From contig LUCW03000226.1 of assembly GCA_001586965.3 (NCBI GenBank), positions 1 through 29,031 on the forward strand: DNA of 29,031 nt, in the 5' to 3' direction. Under the pieces are notes generated by a model. The model searched no databases, had not been told where the DNA came from, and saw only the letters and a list, made by a program, of their open reading frames with translations. This document shows, piece by piece, positions 1 to 10,242 of the stretch; the first letter of the stretch is position 1, and each line of letters opens with the position of its first letter. A program made the translations under genes and the position numbers. The DNA is from Sphaeroforma sirkka (lineage: Eukaryota; Opisthokonta; Ichthyosporea; Ichthyophonida).

Positions 1-248
1 ATGAATATCTCTCCAGACGAGTCACGAACTGAAATTTTTCCAATCGGTATAGGTATGCACTAGAAGGGCCCAAATTATAGCTATAGCAGTCGATGGCCAT
101 GAATATCTCTAGACGAGTCACGAACTGAAATTTTTTCCAATCGGTATAGGTATGCACTAGAAGGGCCCAAATTATAGCTATAGCAGTCGATGGCCCATGA
201 ATATCTCTCCTAGACGAGGCACGAACTGAAATTTTTCCAATCGGTATA
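1..248. repeat. Disturbed left end: three variant monomers
   Basis: Copy 1 lacks one t ('ctccagacg' instead of 'ctcctagacg'). Copy 2 (from 99) lacks three bases, giving 'atctctagacg', and has six Ts. Copy 3 (from 197) follows an extra c ('tggcccatg' at 191-199) and is truncated after 'tcggtata' at 248. Three atypical copies in a row are unusual compared with the interior. They may mark nearness to an array edge, or poor read support at a sequence end. Confidence 0.85.
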
Positions 249-260
249 TATCTCTCCTAG
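241..260. repeat. Deletion junction, 52 bp lost between adjacent monomers
   Basis: 'tcggtata' (monomer positions 45-52) is joined directly to 'tatctctcctag' (positions 6 onward of the next copy). Positions 53-99 and 1-5 are missing, a total of 52 bp. The junction is AT-rich and shares about one base of ambiguity, so simple end joining or slippage is plausible. It is the clearest partial monomer in the window. Confidence 0.9.
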
Positions 261-980
261 ACGAGTCACGAACTGAAATTTTTTCCAATCGGTATAGGTA
301 TGCACTAGAAGGGCCCAAATTATAGCTATAGCAGTCGATGGCCATGAATATCTCTCCTAGACGAGGCACGAACTGAAATTTTTCCAATCGGTATAGGTAT
401 GCACTAGAAGGGCCCAAATTATAGCTATAGCAGTCGATGGCCATGAATATCTCTCCTAGACGAGTCACGAACTGAAAATTTTTCCAATCGGTATAGGTAT
501 GCACTAGAAGGGCCCAAATTATAGCTATAGCAGTCGATGGCCATGAATATCTCCTAGACGAGGCACGAACTGAAATTTTTCCAATCGGTATAGGTATGCA
601 CTAGAAGGGCCCAAATTATAGCTATAGCAGTCGATGGCCATGAATATCTCTCCTAGACGAGTCACGAACTGAAATTTTTCCAATCGGTATAGGTATGCAC
701 TAGAAGGGCCCAAATTATAGCTATAGCAGTCGATGGCCATGAATATCTCTCCTAGACGAGGCACGAACTGAAATTTTTCCAATCGGTATAGGTATGCACT
801 AGAAGGGCCCAAATTATAGCTATAGCAGTCGATGGCCATGAATATCTCTCCTAGACGAGTCACGAACTGAAATTTTTCCAATCGGTATAGGTATGCACTA
901 GAAGGGCCCAAATTATAGCTATAGCAGTCGATGGCCATGAATATCTCTCCTAGACGAGGCACGAACTGAAATTTTTCCAA

Positions 981-1050
981 TCTCCTAGACGAGGCATGAA
1001 TACTGCACTAGAACTGAAATTTTTCCAATCGGTATAGGTATAGGTATGCA
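981..1050. repeat. Scrambled junction made of monomer fragments
   Basis: After a normal G copy (937 to about 982) the sequence shows 'tcctagacgaggca', then 'tgaata', then 'tgcactaga', then rejoins at 'actgaaattttt'. A few bases later there is a 6-bp duplication ('tataggtataggtatg'). Every piece is found in the monomer, but not in this order. The distance from the copy at 937 to the one at 1090 is 153 bp, so the event adds 54 bp. It looks like several template switches, or an assembly patch, and not foreign DNA. Confidence 0.85.
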
Positions 1051-1089
1051 CTAGAAGGGCCCAAATTATAGCTATAGCAGTCGATGGCC

Positions 1090-4000
1090 ATGAATATCTC
1101 TCCTAGACGAGGCACGAACTGAAATTTTTCCAATCGGTATAGGTATGCACTAGAAGGGCCCAAATTATAGCTATAGCAGTCGATGGCCATGAATATCTCT
1201 CCTAGACGAGGCACGAACTGAAATTTTTCCAATCGGTATAGGTATGCACTAGAAGGGCCCAAATTATAGCTATAGCAGTCGATGGCCATGAATATCTCTC
1301 CTAGACGAGGCACGAACTGAAATTTTTTCCAATCGGTATAGGTATGCACTAGAAGGGCCCAAATTATAGCTATAGCAGTCGATGGCCATGAATATCTCTC
1401 CTAGACGAGTCACGAACTGAAATTTTTCCAATCGGTATAGGTATGCACTAGAAGGGCCCAAATTATAGCTATAGCAGTCGATGGCCATGAATATCTCTCC
1501 TAGACGAGTCACGAACTGAAATTTTTCCAATCGGTATAGGTATGCACTAGAAGGGCCCAAATTATAGCTATAGCAGTCGATGGCCATGAATATCTCTCCT
1601 AGACGAGGCACGAACTGAAATTTTTTCCAATCGGTATAGGTATGCACTAGAAGGGCCCAAATTATAGCTATAGCAGTCGATGGCCATGAATATCTCTCCT
1701 AGACGAGTCACGAACTGAAATTTTTCCAATCGGTATAGGTATGCACTAGAAGGGCCCAAATTATAGCTATAGCAGTCGATGGCCATGAATATCTCTCCTA
1801 GACGAGGCACGAACTGAAATTTTTCCAATCGGTATAGGTATGCACTAGAAGGGCCCAAATTATAGCTATAGCAGTCGATGGCCATGAATATCTCTCCTAG
1901 ACGAGTCACGAACTGAAATTTTTCCAATCGGTATAGGTATGCACTAGAAGGGCCCAAATTATAGCTATAGCAGTCGATGGCCATGAATATCTCTCCTAGA
2001 CGAGGCACGAACTGAAATTTTTCCAATCGGTATAGGTATGCACTAGAAGGGCCCAAATTATAGCTATAGCAGTCGATGGCCATGAATATCTCTCCTAGAC
2101 GAGGCACGAACTGAAATTTTTCCAATCGGTATAGGTATGCACTAGAAGGGCCCAAATTATAGCTATAGCAGTCGATGGCCATGAATATCTCCTAGACGAG
2201 TCACGAACTGAAATTTTTCCAATCGGTATAGGTATGCACTAGAAGGGCCCAAATTATAGCTATAGCAGTCGATGGCCATGAATATCTCTCCTAGACGAGG
2301 CACGAACTGAAATTTTTTTCCAATCGGTATAGGTATGCACTAGAAGGGCCCAAATTATAGCTATAGCAGTCGATGGCCATGAATATCTCTCCTAGACGAG
2401 GCACGAACTGAAATTTTTCCAATCGGTATAGGTATGCACTAGAAGGGCCCAAATTATAGCTATAGCAGTCGATGGCCATGAATATCTCCTAGACGAGTCA
2501 CGAACTGAAATTTTTTCCAATCGGTATAGGTATGCACTAGAAGGGCCCAAATTATAGCTATAGCAGTCGATGGCCATGAATATCTCTCCTAGACGAGGCA
2601 CGAACTGAAATTTTTTCCAATCGGTATAGGTATGCACTAGAAGGGCCCAAATTATAGCTATAGCAGTCGATGGCCATGAATATCTCTCCTAGACGAGTCA
2701 CGAACTGAAATTTTTCCAATCGGTATAGGTATGCACTAGAAGGGCCCAAATTATAGCTATAGCAGTCGATGGCCATGAATATCTCTCCTAGACGAGTCAC
2801 GAACTGAAATTTTTCCAATCGGTATAGGTATGCACTAGAAGGGCCCAAATTATAGCTATAGCAGTCGATGGCCATGAATATCTCTCCTAGACGAGTCACG
2901 AACTGAAATTTTTCCAATCGGTATAGGTATGCACTAGAAGGGCCCAAATTATAGCTATAGCAGTCGATGGCCATGAATATCTCTCCTAGACGAGGCACGA
3001 ACTGAATTTTTTCCAATCGGTATAGGTATGCACTAGAAGGGCCCAAATTATAGCTATAGGCGTCGATGGCCATGAATATCTCTCCTAGACGAGTCACGAA
3101 CTGAAATTTTTTCCAATCGGTATAGGTATGCACTAGAAGGGCCCAAATTATAGCTATAGCAGTCGATGGCCATGAATATCTCTCCTAGACGAGGCACGAA
3201 CTGAAATTTTTCCAATCGGTATAGGTATGCACTAGAAGGGCCCAAATTATAGCTATAGCAGTCGATGGCCATGAATATCTCTCCTAGACGAGTCACGAAC
3301 TGAAATTTTTCCAATCGGTATAGGTATGCACTAGAAGGGCCCAAATTATAGCTATAGCAGTCGATGGCCATGAATATCTCTCCTAGACGAGGCACGAACT
3401 GAAATTTTTCCAATCGGTATAGGTATGCACTAGAAGGGCCCAAATTATAGCTATAGCAGTCGATGGCCATGAATATCTCTCCTAGACGAGGCACGAACTG
3501 AAATTTTTCCAATCGGTATAGGTATGCACTAGAAGGGCCCAAATTATAGCTATAGCAGTCGATGGCCATGAATAATATCTCTCCTAGACGAGGCACGAAC
3601 TGAAATTTTTTCCAATCGGTATAGGTATGCACTAGAAGGGCCCAAATTATAGCTATAGCAGTCGATGGCCATGAATATCTCTCCTAGACGAGTCACGAAC
3701 TGAAATTTTTCCAATCGGTATAGGTATGCACTAGAAGGGCCCAAATTATAGCTATAGCAGTCGATGGCCATGAATATCTCTCCTAGACGAGTCACGAACT
3801 GAAATTTTTCCAATCGGTATAGGTATGCACTAGAAGGGCCCAAATTATAGCTATAGCAGTCGATGGCCATGAATATCTCTCCTAGACGAGGCACGAACTG
3901 AAATTTTTTCCAATCGGTATAGGTATGCACTAGAAGGGCCCAAATTATAGCTATAGCAGTCGATGGCCATGAATATCTCTCCTAGACGAGGCACGAACTG

Positions 4001-7000
4001 AAAATTTTTTCCAATCGGTATAGGTATGCACTAGAAGGGCCCAAATTATAGCTATAGCAGTCGATGGCCATGAATATCTCTCCTAGACGAGTCACGAACT
4101 GAAATTTTTCCAATCGGTATAGGTATGCACTAGAAGGGCCCAAATTATAGCTATAGCAGTCGATGGCCATGAATATCTCTCCTAGACGAGGCACGAACTG
4201 AAATTTTTCCAATCGGTATAGGTATGCACTAGAAGGGCCCAAATTATAGCTATAGCAGTCGATGGCCATGAATATCTCTCCTAGACGAGTCACGAACTGA
4301 AATTTTTCCAATCGGTATAGGTATGCACTAGAAGGGCCCAAATTATAGCTATAGCAGTCGATGGCCATGAATATCTCTCCTAGACGAGTCACGAACTGAA
4401 ATTTTTTCCAATCGGTATAGGTATGCACTAGAAGGGCCCAAATTATAGCTATAGCAGTCGATGGCCATGAATATCTCTCCTAGACGAGGCACGAACTGAA
4501 ATTTTTTCCAATCGGTATAGGTATGCACTAGAAGGGCCCAAATTATAGCTATAGCAGTCGATGGCATGAATATCTCTCCTAGACGAGTCACGAACTGAAA
4601 TTTTTCCAATCGGTATAGGTATGCACTAGAAGGGCCCAAATTATAGCTATAGCAGTCGATGGCCATGAATATCTCTCCTAGACGAGTCACGAACTGAAAT
4701 TTTTCCAATCGGTATAGGTATGCACTAGAAGGGCCCAAATTATAGCTATAGCAGTCGATGGCCATGAATATCTCTCCTAGACGAGGCACGAACTGAAATT
4801 TTTTCCAATCGGTATAGGTATGCACTAGAAGGGCCCAAATTATAGCTATAGCAGTCGATGGCCATGAATATCTCTCCTAGACGAGGCACGAACTGAAATT
4901 TTTCCAATCGGTATAGGTATGCACTAGAAGGGCCCAAATTATAGCTATAGCAGTCGATGGCCATGAATATCTCTCCTAGACGAGGCACGAACTGAAATTT
5001 TTCCAATCGGTATAGGTATGCACTAGAAGGGCCCAAATTATAGCTATAGCAGTCGATGGCCATGAATATCTCTCCTAGACGAGTCACGAACTGAAATTTT
5101 TTCCAATCGGTATAGGTATGCACTAGAAGGGCCCAAATTATAGCTATAGCAGTCGATGGCCATGAATATCTCTCCTAGACGAGGCACGAACTGAAATTTT
5201 TCCAATCGGTATAGGTATGCACTAGAAGGGCCCAAATTATAGCTATAGCAGTCGATGGCCATGAATATCTCCTAGACGAGTCACGAACTGAAATTTTTTT
5301 CCAATCGGTATAGGTATGCACTAGAAGGGCCCAAATTATAGCTATAGCAGTCGATGGCCATGAATATCTCTCCTAGACGAGGCACGAACTGAAATTTTTC
5401 CAATCGGTATAGGTATGCACTAGAAGGGCCCAAATTATAGCTATAGCAGTCGATGGCCATGAATATCTCTCCTAGACGAGTCACGAACTGAAATTTTTCC
5501 AATCGGTATAGGTATGCACTAGAAGGGCCCAAATTATAGCTATAGCAGTCGATGGCCATGAATCTCCTAGACGAGGCACGAACTGAAATTTTTCCAATCG
5601 GTATAGGTATGCACTAGAAGGGCCCAAATTATAGCTATAGCAGTCGATGGCCATGAATATCTCTCCTAGACGAGGCACGAACTGAAATTTTTCCAATCGG
5701 TATAGGTATGCACTAGAAGGGCCCAAATTATAGCTATAGCAGTCGATGGCCATGAATATCTCTCCTAGACGAGGCACGAACTGAAATTTTTCCAATCGGT
5801 ATAGGTATGCACTAGAAGGGCCCAAATTATAGCTATAGCAGTCGATGGCCATGAATATCTCTCCTAGACGAGTCACGAACTGAAATTTTTTCCAATCGGT
5901 ATAGGTATGCACTAGAAGGGCCCAAATTATAGCTATAGCAGTCGATGGCCATGAATATCTCTCCTAGACGAGGCACGAACTGAAATTTTTTCCAATCGGT
6001 ATAGGTATGCACTAGAAGGGCCCAAATTATAGCTATAGCAGTCGATGGCCATGAATATCTCTCCTAGACGAGGCACGAACTGAAATTTTTCCAATCGGTA
6101 TAGGTATGCACTAGAAGGGCCCAAATTATAGCTATAGCAGTCGATGGCCATGAATATCTCTCCTAGACGAGGCACGAACTGAAATTTTTTCCAATCGGTA
6201 TAGGTATGCACTAGAAGGGCCCAAATTATAGCTATAGCAGTCGATGGCCATGAATATCTCTCCTAGACGAGGCACGAACTGAAATTTTTCCAATCGGTAT
6301 AGGTATGCACTAGAAGGGCCCAAATTATAGCTATAGCAGTCGATGGCCATGAATATCTCTCCTAGACGAGTCACGAACTGAAATTTTTTCCAATCGGTAT
6401 AGGTATGCACTAGAAGGGCCCAAATTATAGCTATAGCAGTCGATGGCCATGAATATCTCTCCTAGACGAGTCACGAACTGAAATTTTTCCAATCGGTATA
6501 GGTATGCACTAGAAGGGCCCAAATTATAGCTATAGCAGTCGATGGCCATGGAATATCTCTCCTAGACGAGGCACGAACTGAAATTTTTTCCAATCGGTAT
6601 AGGTATGCACTAGAAGGGCCCAAATTATAGCTATAGCAGTCGATGGCCATGAATATCTCTCCTAGACGAGTCACGAACTGAAATTTTTTCCAATCGGTAT
6701 AGGTATGCACTAGAAGGGCCCAAATTATAGCTATAGCAGTCGATGGCCATGAATATCTCTCCTAGACGAGGCACGAACTGAAATTTTTTCCAATCGGTAT
6801 AGGTATGCACTAGAAGGGCCCAAATTATAGCTATAGCAGTCGATGGCCATGAATATCTCTCCTAGACGAGTCACGAACTGAAATTTTTCCAATCGGTATA
6901 GGTATGCACTAGAAGGGCCCAAATTATAGCTATAGCAGTCGATGGCCATGAATATCTCTCCTAGACGAGTCACGAACTGAAATTTTTCCAATCGGTATAG

Positions 7001-7145
7001 GTATGCACTAGAAGGGCCCAAATTATAGCTATAGCAGTCGATGGCCATGAATATCTCTCCTAGACGAGGCACGAACTGAAATTTTTCCAATCGGTATAGG
7101 TATGCACTAGAAGGGCCCAAATTATAGCTATAGCAGTCGATGGCC
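1090..7145. repeat. Slippage-rich segment of about 61 monomers
   Basis: Copies are regular, but 22 of 61 carry six or more Ts where five is normal. Short CT forms occur at 2181, 2478 and 5261. Other small events are an 'aataat' triplet insertion (3571-3578), a lost c (4561-4570), a 4-bp loss giving 'gaatctcctag' (about 5560) and an added g (about 6550). The two changed bases at 3060-3061 ('ataggcgtcg' for 'atagcagtcg') are among the few substitutions in the array. Confidence 0.85.
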
Positions 7146-7539
7146 ATGAATATCTCCTAGACGAGGCACGAACTGAAATTTTTCCAATCGGTATAGGTAT
7201 GCACTAGAAGGGCCCAAATTATAGCTATAGCAGTCGATGGCCATGAATATCTCTCCTAGACGAGTCACGAACTGAAATTTTTCCAATCGGTATAGGTATG
7301 CACTAGAAGGGCCCAAATTATAGCTATAGCAGTCGATGGCCATGAATATCTCTCCTAGACGAGGCACGAACTGAAATTTTTCCAATCGGTATAGGTATGC
7401 ACTAGAAGGGCCCAAATTATAGCTATAGCAGTCGATGGCCATGAATATCTCTCCTAGACGAGGCACGAACTGAAATTTTTCCAATCGGTATAGGTATGCA
7501 CTAGAAGGGCCCAAATTATAGCTATAGCAGTCGATGGCC

Positions 7540-7638
7540 ATGAATATCTCTCCTAGACGAGGCACGAACTGAAATTTTTCCAATCGGTATAGGTATGCAC
7601 TAGAAGGGCCCAAATTATAGCTATAGCAGTCGATGGCC
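7540..7638. repeat. Reference monomer, G form
   Basis: This is a clean 99-bp copy identical to the T form except for g at monomer position 23 ('gaggcacg'). On the minus strand this single change would swap Thr for Pro in the open frame. G-form copies are slightly the majority: in the first 103 copies I count 57 g and 46 t. Together with the T form at 7639-7737 it makes one 198-bp dimer. Confidence 0.97.
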
Positions 7639-7737
7639 ATGAATATCTCTCCTAGACGAGTCACGAACTGAAATTTTTCCAATCGGTATAGGTATGCACT
7701 AGAAGGGCCCAAATTATAGCTATAGCAGTCGATGGCC
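7639..7737. repeat. Reference monomer, T form
   Basis: This is a clean 99-bp copy with 'gagtcacg' (t at monomer position 23), five Ts and the normal 'atctctcctag'. Useful landmarks by monomer position are: CT microsatellite 9-12, CpG at 19-20, 26-27, 46-47 and 92-93, A3T5 at 33-40, 'ccaat' at 41-45, gggccc at 67-72, palindrome tatagctata at 77-86, and atggccat from 94 into the next copy. It can serve as the type sequence for about 40-45% of copies. Confidence 0.97.
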
Positions 7738-8232
7738 ATGAATATCTCTCCTAGACGAGGCACGAACTGAAATTTTTCCAATCGGTATAGGTATGCACTA
7801 GAAGGGCCCAAATTATAGCTATAGCAGTCGATGGCCATGAATATCTCTCCTAGACGAGTCACGAACTGAAATTTTTCCAATCGGTATAGGTATGCACTAG
7901 AAGGGCCCAAATTATAGCTATAGCAGTCGATGGCCATGAATATCTCTCCTAGACGAGGCACGAACTGAAATTTTTCCAATCGGTATAGGTATGCACTAGA
8001 AGGGCCCAAATTATAGCTATAGCAGTCGATGGCCATGAATATCTCTCCTAGACGAGTCACGAACTGAAATTTTTCCAATCGGTATAGGTATGCACTAGAA
8101 GGGCCCAAATTATAGCTATAGCAGTCGATGGCCATGAATATCTCTCCTAGACGAGGCACGAACTGAAATTTTTCCAATCGGTATAGGTATGCACTAGAAG
8201 GGCCCAAATTATAGCTATAGCAGTCGATGGCC
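7639..8232. repeat. Regular dimer stretch, (T-G) x3, 198-bp period
   Basis: Six intact 99-bp copies follow in strict t-g-t-g-t-g order, giving three tandem 198-bp dimers without indels. Similar strict alternation occurs elsewhere, for example in the copies from about 10510 to 11103. Across the array the two forms alternate more often than independent placement predicts, so these stretches look like remnants of, or steps toward, a dimeric higher-order repeat. Confidence 0.75.
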
Positions 8233-10230
8233 ATGAATATCTCTCCTAGACGAGGCACGAACTGAAATTTTTTCCAATCGGTATAGGTATGCACTAGAAG
8301 GGCCCAAATTATAGCTATAGCAGTCGATGGCCATGAATATCTCTCCTAGACGAGTCACGAACTGAAATTTTTTCCAATCGGTATAGGTATGCACTAGAAG
8401 GGCCCAAATTATAGCTATAGCAGTCGATGGCCATGAATATCTCTCCTAGACGAGGCACGAACTGAAATTTTTCCAATCGGTATAGGTATGCACTAGAAGG
8501 GCCCAAATTATAGCTATAGCAGTCGATGGCCATGAATATCTCTCCTAGACGAGTCACGAACTGAAATTTTTCCAATCGGTATAGGTATGCACTAGAAGGG
8601 CCCAAATTATAGCTATAGCAGTCGATGGCCATGAATATCTCTCCTAGACGAGGCACGAACTGAAATTTTTCCAATCGGTATAGGTATGCACTAGAAGGGC
8701 CCAAATTATAGCTATAGCAGTCGATGGCCATGAATATCTCTCCTAGACGAGGCACGAACTGAAATTTTTTCCAATCGGTATAGGTATGCACTAGAAGGGC
8801 CCAAATTATAGCTATAGCAGTCGATGGCCATGAATATCTCTCCTAGACGAGTCACGAACTGAAATTTTTCCAATCGGTATAGGTATGCACTAGAAGGGCC
8901 CAAATTATAGCTATAGCAGTCGATGGCCATGAATATCTCTCCTAGACGAGGCACGAACTGAAATTTTTCCAATCGGTATAGGTATGCACTAGAAGGGCCC
9001 AAATTATAGCTATAGCAGTCGATGGCCATGAATATCTCTCCTAGACGAGTCACGAACTGAAATTTTTCCAATCGGTATAGGTATGCACTAGAAGGGCCCA
9101 AATTATAGCTATAGCAGTCGATGGCCATGAATATCTCTCCTAGACGAGGCACGAACTGAAATTTTTCCAATCGGTATAGGTATGCACTAGAAGGGCCCAA
9201 ATTATAGCTATAGCAGTCGATGGCCATGAATATCTCCTAGACGAGGCACGAACTGAAATTTTTCCAATCGGTATAGGTATGCACTAGAAGGGCCCAAATT
9301 ATAGCTATAGCAGTCGATGGCCATGAATATCTCTCCTAGACGAGTCACGAACTGAAATTTTTCCAATCGGTATAGGTATGCACTAGAAGGGCCCAAATTA
9401 TAGCTATAGCAGTCGATGGCCATGAATATCTCTCCTAGACGAGGCACGAACTGAAATTTTTCCAATCGGTATAGGTATGCACTAGAAGGGCCCAAATTAT
9501 AGCTATAGCAGTCGATGGCCATGAATATCTCTCCTAGACGAGTCACGAACTGAAATTTTTCCAATCGGTATAGGTATGCACTAGAAGGGCCCAAATTATA
9601 GCTATAGCAGTCGATGGCCATGAATATCTCTCCTAGACGAGGCACGAACTGAAATTTTTCCAATCGGTATAGGTATGCACTAGAAGGGCCCAAATTATAG
9701 CTATAGCAGTCGATGGCCATGAATATCTCTCCTAGACGAGTCACGAACTGAAATTTTTCCAATCGGTATAGGTATGCACTAGAAGGGCCCAAATTATAGC
9801 TATAGCAGTCGATGGCCATGAATATCTCTCCTAGACGAGGCACGAACTGAAATTTTTTCCAATCGGTATAGGTATGCACTAGAAGGGCCCAAATTATAGC
9901 TATAGCAGTCGATGGCCATGAATATCTCTCCTAGACGAGTCACGAACTGAAATTTTTCCAATCGGTATAGGTATGCACTAGAAGGGCCCAAATTATAGCT
10001 ATAGCAGTCGATGGCCATGAATATCTCCTAGACGAGTCACGAACTGAAATTTTTTCCAATCGGTATAGGTATGCACTAGAAGGGCCCAAATTATAGCTAT
10101 AGCAGTCGATGGCCATGAATATCTCTCCTAGACGAGGCACGAACTGAAATTTTTCCAATCGGTATAGGTATGCACTAGAAGGGCCCAAATTATAGCTATA
10201 GCAGTCGATGGCCATGAATATCTCTCCTAG

Positions 10231-10242
10231 ACGAGGTCACGA
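10231..10242. repeat. Hybrid diagnostic site 'gaggtcacg'
   Basis: At monomer position 23 this copy has both g and t, one base longer than either normal form. The copy also has six Ts. The same hybrid appears at 20647-20655 in a different neighbourhood. It may be a single-base insertion, a conversion end point, or a consensus that kept both alleles of the t/g site. Confidence 0.8.

Noticed and set aside
7639-7737. CENP-B box
   Set aside because: The minus strand has 'gttcgtgactcgtctagg', which shares the ttcg start, but the required downstream a and cggg core are absent. No better match was found on either strand.
7639-7737. Hammerhead ribozyme in the satellite, as known for some animal satellites
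   Set aside because: No ctgatga core paired with a gaaa core is present on either strand. 'ctgaaat' only resembles part of it.
7639-7737. 'ccaat' followed by 'tata' elements as a promoter in each monomer
   Set aside because: Both are short, AT-rich motifs expected by chance. The spacing does not fit a standard core promoter and there is no gene downstream.
7639-7737. Origin of the monomer from an internal duplication of a roughly 47-bp half, based on 'ctagacgag' and 'ctagaaggg'
   Set aside because: Only a few bases match and the similarity does not extend across the two halves.
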